Source: Croceimicrobium sp963974215 (lineage in GTDB: Bacteria > Bacteroidota > Bacteroidia > Flavobacteriales > Schleiferiaceae). Taken from it: a DNA stretch of 64,000 bases. Under the pieces are notes generated by a model that ran no database searches, had not been told where the DNA came from, and saw nothing but the letters and a program-made list of their open reading frames with translations. The translations under genes were made by a program, and so were the position numbers. Location of the stretch: assembly GCA_963974215.1 (NCBI GenBank), contig CAXBBL010000002.1:1-64000 (forward strand). The letters are read 5' to 3'. Every line of letters begins with the position of its first letter. Position 1 is the stretch's first letter. Shown piece by piece: positions 8,535 through 17,442 of the stretch.

Positions 8535-9671
8535 TTAATGTGCTCCGTATTTTTGATATAATTCAAGCACACCTTGTGCGGTATGCTCCCAACTAAATTG
8601 AGCGCTGCGTTTTATGCCCAAGTCCGCCAATTTATTTCGTAGCCCTTCTTGCGAAAGCAATTGATGCATAGCTTCTACAATTAAATCGGGCTCACTTACA
8701 TTTACCTTTAAGGCTGCATCTCCAGCCACTTCAGGTAAGCTACTTTTATCGCCGGTTACCACGGGGGTACCGCAGGCCATTGCTTCTAAAAGGGGAATCC
8801 CAAAGCTTTCACGCAAACTGGTATATAGAAATACATCCGCCAAATTAATCAAGGCTGGTAGCTCAGTATTTAGAATATAGCCGGTAAAATGAATGTGTTC
8901 AAAATACTCTTCTAGCCCATCTTTAGCCAAATACTGTTTAATTACCTGTGGGTCTAAATCGCCAATTACCAATTTATGTTCTGTACCATAGGCCTTGCAA
9001 TATCGAGCGAAAGCGCGAATGGTATTGGGGGTGTTTTTCTTAGGGTCGGTATTGCCTAAAAACATGAAAAACTTAGCTGGGAGTTTATATTTAGCTCGAA
9101 TTTCTTCTAAATATTTTTCATCCTTAATTGGCTTAAAGTGAGGACTCACCCCATTGTAAATAACTTTCACTTTTTCGTCACTCGCCAAGCCCATTTCTTT
9201 AAAACGTTCTTTCTCAGAATGTGAAACGGTAATGATTAAATCGGCGCTTTTGCAGAGTTTACGCACAACCATGCGACGATACATATTACCGAACTTCTGA
9301 TAAGATGAATAACCTTTCGCCGTAAGCGGATTCGTTTCTAAGTAAATTAAATCGTGGATAGTAACGATGAGGGGAACCGGACAATTTATTGGTGCGGTAT
9401 TAGAGGTACAATGCAGTATATCTAATTTTAATTCCCTTGCCTTTTTCGGCAAATAAATTTGCTCCCACAAGGGATAAGCTCCGCCAAAAACGAAAATCTT
9501 AAAATTGGGGGTTTCCTCGATTACTGTATTATCGGGGCCATCATTTATAAAAATGAAATACTGATTAGCCTTGTCAATCTTTTGCAGAAAACGTATCTGC
9601 TCCAGCACCACAAAGTCCATCCCATGCTTTTTCTCTCTAAATATTCTTTGGGCCTCAATACCGATCCGCAT
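8535..9671 (-). CDS. GT4 glycosyltransferase
   Basis: About 378 residues from the ATG at 9671; a GTG two codons upstream is the alternative. The fold is GT-B. The N-terminal part includes HCTSNTAPI and TIHDLIYLE. The C-terminal nucleotide-binding half has KVKVIYNGVSPHF, FLGNTDPKKN, and the E-x7-E signature ESFGIPLLEAMACGTPVV typical of retaining family GT4. The close match in order of motifs to WbaZ/mannosyltransferase-type enzymes suggests it adds a hexose, but this is only an inference. The start overlaps the end of the upstream GT2 gene by 17 bases, suggesting translational coupling. Confidence 0.9.
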   Translation of the reverse strand: MRIGIEAQRIFREKKHGMDFVVLEQIRFLQKIDKANQYFIFINDGPDNTVIEETPNFKIFVFGGAYPLWEQIYLPKKARELKLDILHCTSNTAPINCPVPLIVTIHDLIYLETNPLTAKGYSSYQKFGNMYRRMVVRKLCKSADLIITVSHSEKERFKEMGLASDEKVKVIYNGVSPHFKPIKDEKYLEEIRAKYKLPAKFFMFLGNTDPKKNTPNTIRAFARYCKAYGTEHKLVIGDLDPQVIKQYLAKDGLEEYFEHIHFTGYILNTELPALINLADVFLYTSLRESFGIPLLEAMACGTPVVTGDKSSLPEVAGDAALKVNVSEPDLIVEAMHQLLSQEGLRNKLADLGIKRSAQFSWEHTAQGVLELYQKYGAH

Positions 9672-10560
9672 GTGCACTAGATTTATGGGTTAAATTATAT
9701 ATATAACCTCGCCAAAAAGCTTTTGCTTGTTGCACTTCCCCTTTAAGGAGAAAGCTTAAAATATTTTTTGGGAGGGCTATAAAGCTATAGTAAAGGTAAT
9801 TTAAAACGCGCGTTTTGGCATCGTAATTACGACGGGCAAAAAGCAAACGATTGCGATTAACGTAATAGGTTTTAAAGGGCGAATTTCGTCCGGTGGAAAC
9901 CGATTCCTTATGCCACAAAAAAGTGGGGCCATAATACCAAATATCGAATCCCGCCTGACGGATTCTTTCGCACCAATCTAACTCCTCATAGTATAAAAAG
10001 TAGTCTTCCCGCATGGGGCCAACAATATCTAAAACCTTACGCGGAACTAGCATGGCCGCGCCGTGGGTAAAAGGAGTTTTACGGATATCATTATACTGCC
10101 CTTGGTCTTTTTCCCTAAACCCCACGCCGAAGCTGCGAATAGTTACTTTATTCATCTCGGTTGAACCAGCATATTGTATAAGATCAGGCTCATCGTGGTA
10201 GATTATTCGGGGGCTTAGTGCGCCAAGATTAGTGCTATTGTCAACAAAAGGGATTAATTCGTTTAAGAAATCAGCTGGAAGCTCGGTATCATTATTTATC
10301 AAAAAGATATATTCTCCTTCGCATAAGGCCAAACCGATATTGTTTCCACCAGCGAAACCAAGATTTTCATCGCTGCGTAAAAACTTCACTTTCGGGAAAG
10401 CTTTTACATCTTCCTCGAGGCTGCTGGCAGCCGACCCGTTATCAACCACGATGCATTCCCAGTCTTGGCTTTCTAATTTCACCAAGCTATTCAGTAAATC
10501 CAGTGTAACTTCAGGTTGATTAAAATTGACGGTTAAAAAAGATATCTTAGGCTGAGCCAA
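9655..10560 (-). CDS. Rhamnosyltransferase-like GT2 glycosyltransferase
   Basis: First gene of the glycosyltransferase operon. Landmarks are ISFLTVNFNQPE, VVDNGSAAS, NLGFAGGNN, the INNDTE metal site and HGAAMLVPRKVLDIVGP, followed by YYEELDWCERIRQAG. All are typical of the WcaE/rhamnosyltransferase branch of GT2. The frame contains no ATG before the conserved core. A TTG at 10620 is possible, but a perfect Bacteroidota promoter on this strand (-33 at 10614-10616, -7 at 10587-10594) would put transcription start after it. The TTG at 10560, just before the core, is therefore preferred. Acceptor and donor are not known. Confidence 0.85.
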   Translation of the reverse strand: MAQPKISFLTVNFNQPEVTLDLLNSLVKLESQDWECIVVDNGSAASSLEEDVKAFPKVKFLRSDENLGFAGGNNIGLALCEGEYIFLINNDTELPADFLNELIPFVDNSTNLGALSPRIIYHDEPDLIQYAGSTEMNKVTIRSFGVGFREKDQGQYNDIRKTPFTHGAAMLVPRKVLDIVGPMREDYFLYYEELDWCERIRQAGFDIWYYGPTFLWHKESVSTGRNSPFKTYYVNRNRLLFARRNYDAKTRVLNYLYYSFIALPKNILSFLLKGEVQQAKAFWRGYIYNLTHKSSAHADRY

Positions 10561-10586
10561 AGTAAAATGTTGTTGGTTATTGTCTT

Positions 10587-10616
10587 CAAAAATAAATCCT
10601 TTCTTCTTGGATACAA
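10587..10616 (-). promoter_or_regulatory. Promoter of the glycosyltransferase operon
   Basis: On the minus strand TTG (10614-10616), a 19-bp spacer, then TATTTTTG (10587-10594). This matches the Bacteroidota consensus TTG-N19-TANNTTTG exactly. A start of transcription near 10581 gives a leader of about 20 bases to the TTG at 10560. Confidence 0.6.
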
Positions 10617-10646
10617 GCAATACTTAGTACTTAAATTTGTGACACT

Positions 10647-11528
10647 ATGAATTTACGGAATATTTTCGCGCTTTACCTAGTTTTCACCACATCAATTGGC
10701 TTTGGCCAGATTAGAGAGAGTGAGGCTCTTCCGATTTTTGACCCAGTACCTTATTTCAGTATTTCGGACAGTATTTCGGGCTGGAGCTACAGTTCCGATG
10801 GACAGTGGATTGAATGGCCAAACATAATTCCGCCCATTGGGATTTCTCGCAATGAAGAATTTTACAAGGCCAAACACAATTTGTTTGGGATAGACAATAT
10901 AAAATCGCTCTCTGCTTACCACGTGAAATACGGCAAGGACACGCTGGTTTGCTTGGTTAAAATATTTCAAAACGGAGAATATAAGTACCCAGCACGTAAA
11001 AGAGGTTGGGATAGTTATTTGGATGCCTATTACTGTATTCTGTATTACAAAGACTTGCAAAAAGCCTTAAACTTTTTTCAAGAGAAAAACGATGAAGAAG
11101 TATATGTACTGCGCATTAAAACCTTAGACAGCAAACTGCTTAAAGACATTAAAGAGAAAGATATTGTAGAGGATATTATAGCTAGTGCCATCATAAAACC
11201 TAATTACGATCGCAATCTGGTCCTAACCCTTCAGAATAATAAAAAGGCAAAAAACTTACTCTTCCACTTTAGCAATCTCCACGAAGTTTTTAATGATGTA
11301 GAAGGAGTTCGTCAGCCTTTTTCCCGGCGTGGACGCTCAGTTTATGGTTCAGTCAGCTTGTTTGATTATCTCTATTTCTCGGTGGATAAGGACCAATTTT
11401 TTGACATCCTTAAATTAAAAGAAGCTTTAATGCGGGCCGAAATTGACCGTCAATCTGAAGCGCCTATGGAGGATCCTTTAGATTGGGAAAGTACAGGTAC
11501 AGAAGAAGAGGATGACGGTAGCAACTAA
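10647..11528 (+). CDS. Secreted protein of unknown function
   Basis: 293 residues. A clear signal peptide (MNLRNIFALYLVFTTSIGFG, cleaved before QIRES) means export to the periplasm or beyond. I recognise no domain. The body is rich in aromatic and charged residues, with a C-terminal acidic tail (STGTEEEDDGSN). It is followed after 11 bp by the O-antigen polymerase/ligase-like gene, so the two are probably co-transcribed and it may act in polysaccharide handling. A TAAATTTG box at 10632-10639 ends only seven bases before the ATG, which would make the mRNA almost leaderless. Confidence 0.7.
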   Translation: MNLRNIFALYLVFTTSIGFGQIRESEALPIFDPVPYFSISDSISGWSYSSDGQWIEWPNIIPPIGISRNEEFYKAKHNLFGIDNIKSLSAYHVKYGKDTLVCLVKIFQNGEYKYPARKRGWDSYLDAYYCILYYKDLQKALNFFQEKNDEEVYVLRIKTLDSKLLKDIKEKDIVEDIIASAIIKPNYDRNLVLTLQNNKKAKNLLFHFSNLHEVFNDVEGVRQPFSRRGRSVYGSVSLFDYLYFSVDKDQFFDILKLKEALMRAEIDRQSEAPMEDPLDWESTGTEEEDDGSN

Positions 11529-11539
11529 TTTCTCGCACG

Positions 11540-13009
11540 ATGAAATTTAGCATCCCCGAAAGCATACAGCCCTATCTTAAATACCTCTATGCTGTTATTT
11601 TTGCAGTTATAGCTGGTGTGCTTATCGCGAAGAAGGGAGTAGTAATTGCTGCGGTCTTTCTAATCATCCCAGTAGTCATTTTATACTTTGCTAAGTTTTT
11701 TGAAAACCCTAAAATTGGACTATGGTCGGCCATGGTTATTGCTTATATAATTCCCACTTTCGGGCGTTATGCTCCCTTTCAGGCACCCTTAGGCTTGGGA
11801 GTGGATTTCTTTTTGGTGATGTCCTTTATCGTGATGCTCTTTAAATACTGGAAGAAAGTAGACTTTTCCGGCGCCTATAATATCGTTAATTTCTTAATGA
11901 TACTGTGGATGGCTTTCATTGTTCTCGAGCTTGCCAATCCCCTGGCCTACTCTGCCGCAGCTTGGTTCTATGCCATGCGTGGAATTGCGCTTTATCAGCT
12001 CCTAATTATTACCCTTTGTTTTGTCTTGGTGCGTGATAAGAAAGACTGGTACACCTTTATTAATTTATGGATGTGGTTTTCCTTGGTCGCCGCATTCTGG
12101 GGTTTAAAGCAAAAACTTTTTGGGGTAGATCGTTTTGAGCAAGCTTGGCTGGATCAAGGAGCTGCTACCACCCACCTACTTTTTGGAAAGCTGCGTATTT
12201 TTGGAAACTTTACCGATGCTGGAATGTACGGCGCAGGAATGGGGCATGCCGCTATTTCAGCGGGAATTCTATTCTTAGGTCCCTTTAGTCTGCGTAAACG
12301 TGCTTTTTACCTCACCGTGGCCTTGGCTTGTGCCTATGCTATGCTTATTAGCGGAACCCGCGGGGCACTAGCTGTTCCTGGGGCGGGTGGAATTTTATAC
12401 TTGATAATGATTCGCAATAAGCGAATTCTTATCGCCGGTGCTTCTATTATGATTAGTGCTTTTGTATTTCTTAAATACACTAATATTGGCTCGGGAAACT
12501 ACGATATTCAGCGTTTTAGAACAGCTTTAGATTCGGACGATCCCAGTTTAAATGTACGTCTCCAAAATAGAGAAATGCTCAGCGTATACCTCGCAAATAA
12601 ACCCATCGGTACTGGAGTTGGAACCGCTGGGGTTTGGGGAGAGCGCTTCTCACCAGGAACCTGGATGGCAAGTTTCCCGACTGATGGTTTATTTACCCGT
12701 ATTCGCGCCGAAACAGGCAGAGTAGGCCATACGATATATGTTTATAGCTGGCTTTTTATTTTAGGATTTGGTATTTGGCGCACTTGGCAATATAAAGACA
12801 AGGAAAGGCAATACATCGCCATGGCCTCACTTTCGGGCTATGCCGGTATTTTGGCGGCTAGTTATGGCAATGAAGTTATGACCCAAATGCCAGAGCATTT
12901 TACCACTTTCATTCCCTTAACCTTCGTTTTTACCATGAAGTATTGGAATCCCGACAAGGAGGGTGATTTTGATATGCCAGAGGAGCAAAAGAAAAACTTC
13001 TTTAAATAA
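11540..13009 (+). CDS. O-antigen polymerase/ligase-like membrane protein (Wzy/WaaL type)
   Basis: 489 residues with roughly eleven to twelve transmembrane helices. A central loop carries the family landmark SGTRGALAVPGAGG (about residues 270-285), and a long periplasmic loop (about 310-400) holds ANKPIGTGVGTAG. Wzy_C/O-antigen ligase proteins either polymerise lipid-linked repeat units or attach the chain to lipid A core or protein, on the periplasmic side of the inner membrane. Sequence alone does not separate Wzy from WaaL. The presence of a flippase and a chain-length protein in the same locus favours polymerase. Its stop codon is also the first three bases of an intergenic inverted-repeat element. 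Confidence 0.85.
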   Translation: MKFSIPESIQPYLKYLYAVIFAVIAGVLIAKKGVVIAAVFLIIPVVILYFAKFFENPKIGLWSAMVIAYIIPTFGRYAPFQAPLGLGVDFFLVMSFIVMLFKYWKKVDFSGAYNIVNFLMILWMAFIVLELANPLAYSAAAWFYAMRGIALYQLLIITLCFVLVRDKKDWYTFINLWMWFSLVAAFWGLKQKLFGVDRFEQAWLDQGAATTHLLFGKLRIFGNFTDAGMYGAGMGHAAISAGILFLGPFSLRKRAFYLTVALACAYAMLISGTRGALAVPGAGGILYLIMIRNKRILIAGASIMISAFVFLKYTNIGSGNYDIQRFRTALDSDDPSLNVRLQNREMLSVYLANKPIGTGVGTAGVWGERFSPGTWMASFPTDGLFTRIRAETGRVGHTIYVYSWLFILGFGIWRTWQYKDKERQYIAMASLSGYAGILAASYGNEVMTQMPEHFTTFIPLTFVFTMKYWNPDKEGDFDMPEEQKKNFFK

Positions 13010-13271
13010 CGTGAATTCGACAATAAATTAGAGCCTCAGATTTTCAATATAAGGAAAAGACTAGTCTGGATCGTTCAGCTGTAGCGGGCTACAGCAATTG
13101 AGCTAGATGCAGGATTTTCATTTTTATTGGAAAATCCGTTTAGGCCCCTTCTAAAAAGCGGTTTTCCACGCCTCAGCAGCTCACAATAGCCCGCTATTGC
13201 TTCACTGCTTCGGCTTGAAACCCACTATTTACAAGAGGTCTGAGGCCTAATTTTACGTCGAACTCACGTTA
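13007..13271. repeat. Intergenic element with terminal inverted repeats (MITE-like), copy 1
   Basis: The left end TAACGTGAATTCGAC and right end GTCGAACTCACGTTA are inverted copies, and the homology runs on inward (GAGCCTCAGA against TCTGAGGCC). A second, inner inverted match (TAGCGGGCTA near 13082 against TAGCCCGCTA near 13187) means the whole 265 bp could fold into a long hairpin with a branched interior. It carries no open frame. The left repeat starts at the stop codon of the O-antigen gene and the element fills the gap to the Wzc-like gene. Related copies lie at 35738 (inverted) and 58378. Confidence 0.75.
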
Positions 13272-13290
13272 AATAGCTCTTTGATCAGCA

Positions 13291-15555
13291 TTAAATAATA
13301 AAGTCTTCTTCTTTATCTTTAGACTTCGCGCCTTTTCTTTTTTTTCCTTTGGGATTTGCAGCACGAAGTTGCATACTGAGCAAGCGTTTTAAGAAGACCC
13401 TCAATAGTGATCTGTCTTTCTCAATTTCCCCTAATACAGAAACCATATAATCGGGCTCCACTGCATTAAGTAATAAACCTGGTTTAAATTGTAAGGTCGC
13501 CATGAAATCCTCAAGCGCGGTTTTATCGGCTCGATTCCAATTTCTAAATGCACCTGTTATACATAAGCCAGCGGAAAATTGCTCTAATAAGTTTAGAGGA
13601 TAAGGATTAACTAGAATAGGCTGAATAATTAAGAAGCAATAGTCGTATAGACCCGGATCGTAGCCAATAGGGATTAATTCACTTAAATGCTCTGAATTAA
13701 CAAAACGCTTATCCGAATCGTATTTTAAATAATCGTAATAGGGGGTTTCTCCTTCCGGCAGATCTTTATAACCCAACACAAGCACCCTGAAATTAAGACT
13801 AACTAGCTCATTGGCAAGAACATGAGTGTTTAACAATTTACCATCGCCCGGACGCGTACTAAAGACTAAGAGGTTTTTACAAACCTGCCCTACTTTAGGA
13901 TTGCCCTTCTTGCGGCTTTCTAAACGAATGTTTTGAGTAATTAATGCGGCAGCTTTATCGTGTAACCACTCGAAGTCAATATTTTTCACCTCACTGCGTG
14001 TGGTAAGATCGGGATAAGCACCTAATAATTTTAGCCCCGTAAACTCCTCCCCTCTTTCCGGCGTACGGATCGAAGAATCTAAAAGTTCTTTTACCACGAT
14101 AAATAAGAAGGGTACAATAAAGCCTATCACTCCAGCTACTACCACCAGAAGCATGGCTTTTGAAGGACTAGGCGAATGCGGAAATGGTGGTGGCGAAGTA
14201 ACTACTAATCCACCTGAAGATACCAACTCACTCTTTTGGCGCAGCAAAGCTTGGTTCAAGCTATAAAGAAGCTCAAGGTAATTAGACTCCTTAATGTTTA
14301 TGTCTCTTTCTAAACGAGCAAACTGGGAACCTAGAGGAGCATAAAGGTCGTACTGATCTTTAAAGTATTGCTTTCTATCGGCAAAAACCGCTACTCTGGC
14401 ATTAGTTTCATCTAGCTCAAGAGTATACTTTAACCATTCGCCTATGAGGGTTGAAACTTCAATACCGTCTGTAGTACGGCTATATTGATAACGCTCCATT
14501 AATTGATTACGAACCTCCTCTTGTAGCCGATTCGCCTTAGCGCGTAAAAGATTTAATAGATCTTGATCATTGAGAAAGGTTTCCATTTGCGCAATCTGCG
14601 AGCGTAAATCGATCAACTCCTTCTTCTTTTCTAAAATGGCATTTCCCAGCTGAATCATTACATTATTCAGAGAGAGCTGGGTTTCAAGTTTGGCGATAAC
14701 GGCTTCCGCGGCTCTTTTCTTCGCAAGTTCTTTTTGAAACTCATCTTCCATCTTTTCCTTTTCGATGGTAAGATTTCGTGTTTGCTCATCATAGTTAATG
14801 ATGCGATACTTGATGCGGAAATTCTGTAATGTGGCTTCCGCTTCGTTTAACATTTCGGTTGCTTCATCCACTTTTTCTTGGAAATAGCCCACCACATCGT
14901 CACTTTGCCCCGTTTTAATAGTAGCTAAATTATTGGTAAAAACCTCCGTTAAAATAAGCAGGGTATTTTGGGTGATACCGGGGTCGTTAGAGGAATAGAA
15001 GAGTTTAATTAAATCCGAACTCTGTACCCTTCTTACCCCAATATTGGCGATTCTTTGATAGCTATAGGGAGAGTTACCGTTTTCAAAAGTTAGTTTTACC
15101 CGTTCATCATTAAAATGAATTTGACGGTAATTTCGAATGCGACGAAGGGTGTTTTCTACCGAATAGGGGTCGAGCAGTATTTTCTCTAAGCTATCGGGCA
15201 TTTTATATCGAAAGTGCCTGTAGTTCTCTTCGTTGATATAGGCTGGGTTAGCACTATCCAGCATCATGTGCTGTACCAACAAACGCATCCCTACTTCTTC
15301 CAAAGTTTGGCGCGATTTAATAATATTAATTAAGTTATCGTACTCGGTACTGGTGGTGAAATAATCCACTTTGGTATTGTCTACCGCTTCGATATTTAAT
15401 CCCGAGGCAATACCGGTAAAAATTTCCATTTCCGATTCGTAGGACTTCGGTAAGTTTCGCGTAAGCATATAGGTCACCACTACCAGCGTTAGGGCACAGA
15501 GTAAGAATAGATTTAAGTTTCTATTCAGTAGCCTAAAAAACTGCAGTAATGACAT
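13291..15555 (-). CDS. Wzc-like polysaccharide chain-length/export protein with degenerate kinase domain
   Basis: 754 residues. A Wzz domain sits between two membrane helices (about 17-32 and 475-495), with long coiled coils between (about 225-350) and a proline-rich stretch (SPPPFPHSPSPS) before the second helix, as in polysaccharide co-polymerases. The cytoplasmic domain has the position of a BY-kinase, but its Walker A reads GDGKLLNTH where active kinases have GxGKS/T. The C-terminal tail is lysine-rich and lacks the tyrosine cluster. It probably controls chain length and bridges to the outer membrane without kinase activity. It is the last gene of the phosphorelay-sugar transferase operon, 4 bp after the TolC-like gene. 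Confidence 0.85.
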   Translation of the reverse strand: MSLLQFFRLLNRNLNLFLLCALTLVVVTYMLTRNLPKSYESEMEIFTGIASGLNIEAVDNTKVDYFTTSTEYDNLINIIKSRQTLEEVGMRLLVQHMMLDSANPAYINEENYRHFRYKMPDSLEKILLDPYSVENTLRRIRNYRQIHFNDERVKLTFENGNSPYSYQRIANIGVRRVQSSDLIKLFYSSNDPGITQNTLLILTEVFTNNLATIKTGQSDDVVGYFQEKVDEATEMLNEAEATLQNFRIKYRIINYDEQTRNLTIEKEKMEDEFQKELAKKRAAEAVIAKLETQLSLNNVMIQLGNAILEKKKELIDLRSQIAQMETFLNDQDLLNLLRAKANRLQEEVRNQLMERYQYSRTTDGIEVSTLIGEWLKYTLELDETNARVAVFADRKQYFKDQYDLYAPLGSQFARLERDINIKESNYLELLYSLNQALLRQKSELVSSGGLVVTSPPPFPHSPSPSKAMLLVVVAGVIGFIVPFLFIVVKELLDSSIRTPERGEEFTGLKLLGAYPDLTTRSEVKNIDFEWLHDKAAALITQNIRLESRKKGNPKVGQVCKNLLVFSTRPGDGKLLNTHVLANELVSLNFRVLVLGYKDLPEGETPYYDYLKYDSDKRFVNSEHLSELIPIGYDPGLYDYCFLIIQPILVNPYPLNLLEQFSAGLCITGAFRNWNRADKTALEDFMATLQFKPGLLLNAVEPDYMVSVLGEIEKDRSLLRVFLKRLLSMQLRAANPKGKKRKGAKSKDKEEDFII

Positions 15556-15559
15556 TTAC

Positions 15560-16297
15560 CTAATCCTTATTGAATTTACTAAATGGCACACCTACTAGTC
15601 GTTCTAGTTGGCGATAGGTGTCGTAAAAATCGGTTTTAAGCGTAATATAGTTGGTCGCCCATTTTGATCGAAGGTCGGCATTTTGGCCTAACTCATCTAG
15701 GGAAACCTGGCCTCGCACATAAGCTGCTTCGGCTTGCTCGTAGATAAACTGAGAAGATTCTTTAGCGTCGGTGGCTTCTTTAATCAAGTCGCGTAGCATA
15801 AAAAGGCGACTATAGGTTTCTTCAACCTCACGACGAATTTCTAAAACGGCTAACTCCTTATTGGCATTTTCACCGTCACTGGCCGCTTGAGCCATTTTCG
15901 CCTGATCGCGCTGACCAAAGAAAGTAGAAAGAGGAATTTGCATAGATACACCATAATTATAGCCCGCCAGCGTTAGGCCTTCCGCACTATTTAAGGCATT
16001 ATTACCACCAAAATAGTTAGCGCTAAATTTCACTCCTTCCATCCATTGTTTCTTGTTCATCGACATTTCATACTCAAACATCTTTTGGCGCTCCGCGTAA
16101 TATTTAATTTGCGGAGAATTAGCAACAGCTGTATCGATTAACAAATTGAGAGGCGGTAAATAATCGGCTAAATCAATTATTAATGAATCGATATTCGTTT
16201 TAGTATTGCTTCTACCAAATGTTTGCGCATCTAGCGAAAGCGGCGCCAAAAGTACTATTAAAAGAAAGGCCTTAAAAAGTCGAAGCACATTAATCAT
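15560..16297 (-). CDS. Half-length TolC-family protein
   Basis: 245 residues with a signal peptide (to about residue 24, cleavage near LDAQT). One outer membrane efflux protein repeat is visible: helices with YYAERQKMFEYEMSMNKKQW, a strand pair around GVSMQIPLSTFFG, and a second helical pair with VRREVEETYSRLFMLRDL-like heptads. Ordinary TolC proteins are about 430-480 residues with two such repeats, so this is half size. It overlaps the upstream sugar-transferase stop as TAATG. Beside a Wzc-like protein it may replace a Wza-type export channel or serve as a periplasmic adaptor; the role is inferred from position. Confidence 0.75.
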   Translation of the reverse strand: MINVLRLFKAFLLIVLLAPLSLDAQTFGRSNTKTNIDSLIIDLADYLPPLNLLIDTAVANSPQIKYYAERQKMFEYEMSMNKKQWMEGVKFSANYFGGNNALNSAEGLTLAGYNYGVSMQIPLSTFFGQRDQAKMAQAASDGENANKELAVLEIRREVEETYSRLFMLRDLIKEATDAKESSQFIYEQAEAAYVRGQVSLDELGQNADLRSKWATNYITLKTDFYDTYRQLERLVGVPFSKFNKD

Positions 16298-17442
16298 TAA
16301 ACATTTTCTTTTTGGAAAAGTGCTGGTATAGTTCTTAAAATCAATCGTATATCGTTCCAGAAGCTAAAGTTTTGAGCATATTTATTATCCAAACCTTTGC
16401 GTTCATCTTCACTCATGGAGCCACCACCGCGTTTTTCTACCTGCCAAAGGCCAGTAATACCGGCTGGCGCCAAGAAACGTTCACCCCAATCGTCGGAGGT
16501 AAGTTGTTCCGCTTCGTAAAGTGGCAAGGGACGATTGCCCACAATAGACATATCGCCTTTGAGCACGTTTATAAGCTGCGGTAATTCATCGATACTAGTA
16601 TTGCGGATAATTTTACCAACCTTGGTAACGCGTGGGTCATCTTTAAATTTCACAAAAGTTCCCGCGGCTTGCTTTCTCTTTAATTCTTGGTATTCAGCCT
16701 CCGACATGGGGCTGCCATCCTTATTAATTAATTGGGGCGAATTACGCGGTGGCAATTCGGGCATTGGGTTCTTTTCCGCTTTTTCTTTTGCTTCTTCTGC
16801 ATATTGATTAAGATGCGCGAGCTCTTTTACTCTTTGATCGGCATCTGTATACATGGAGCGCAGTTTATAAAAATCAAAAACACGGTAACCCGTTCCTACT
16901 CTCTTGGAGATGTAGTAAACTTTACCTTTCGATTCTAAGCGAATCGCGATTACGGTGAGAATTAAAATTGGGGATATAAAAAGTAGAGCAGTGCCAGCAA
17001 CAACGATGTCAAAAATTCGTTTCGCGAGCGGTATTTTGTACTCCGTTCTTTGAATATTACGCGATTTATTGAGACGCATATCCAACATACTGCGATAAAA
17101 CTCAATTTTATCGGCCACTACCTCTAATTGGTCGGCGCGGATGATGAGTTCAATAATACCTCTACGTAGGTGCTTCGCCCTAATTTCCGGATCTATACGA
17201 CTGGTAATTAGCACAAAAGGAATTTTCTTTTCGTTTAAAATACTGGCATAACGCTCGAAAAGCTCATCGCCTTTGAGACCTTTTAAGCTATATTCTGAGA
17301 TAACCATATCCACCTCATCCAATTGGTCGATTTGATTGTAGAAACCAACCACGTTTTTCACGTGGATTAGAGACTCACCAAAACGCGCGGATAAGGAGTC
17401 TTTTATCTCAATTGTGTTGCCTATATAAAGTAAATTTTTCAC
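16297..17442 (-). CDS. Polyprenyl-phosphate sugar-1-phosphate transferase fused to a pseudo-receiver domain
   Basis: 381 residues, GTG start in a GTGA overlap with the receiver gene. Residues 1-115 have the alternating strand-helix pattern of a CheY receiver. The acidic pocket is lost (LLYIGNTIE), the phosphoacceptor Asp is replaced (VISEYSLKG) and the Lys is not evident, so it probably cannot be phosphorylated. From about 135 the protein is a bacterial sugar transferase: KRIFDIVVAGTALL plus one membrane helix, KLRSMYTDAD, DDPRVTKVGKIIRNTSIDELPQ, and GDMSIVGNRPLP. An unusual charged insert of about 60 residues lies between the last two. The family starts glycan assembly by moving a sugar phosphate from a nucleotide to undecaprenyl phosphate. 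Confidence 0.9.
   Translation of the reverse strand: MKNLLYIGNTIEIKDSLSARFGESLIHVKNVVGFYNQIDQLDEVDMVISEYSLKGLKGDELFERYASILNEKKIPFVLITSRIDPEIRAKHLRRGIIELIIRADQLEVVADKIEFYRSMLDMRLNKSRNIQRTEYKIPLAKRIFDIVVAGTALLFISPILILTVIAIRLESKGKVYYISKRVGTGYRVFDFYKLRSMYTDADQRVKELAHLNQYAEEAKEKAEKNPMPELPPRNSPQLINKDGSPMSEAEYQELKRKQAAGTFVKFKDDPRVTKVGKIIRNTSIDELPQLINVLKGDMSIVGNRPLPLYEAEQLTSDDWGERFLAPAGITGLWQVEKRGGGSMSEDERKGLDNKYAQNFSFWNDIRLILRTIPALFQKENV

Noticed and set aside
7691..8572. Longer start of the second GT2 gene at 8572
   Set aside because: It would overlap the upstream GT4 gene by 38 bases; the ATG at 8533 directly follows its stop and precedes all conserved motifs.
10692..11060. 122-codon minus-strand frame inside the secreted unknown
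   Set aside because: Antisense to a gene with a signal peptide and operon context; no start signal and no recognisable protein.
13007..13271. Integron attC site or phage attachment site
   Set aside because: No integrase or gene cassette is nearby, and the same ends recur in unrelated intergenic regions, which fits a dispersed element better.
13291..15555. Active tyrosine autokinase (Wzc)
   Set aside because: Walker A has Leu-Leu where Ser/Thr is needed and the C-terminal tyrosine cluster is absent.
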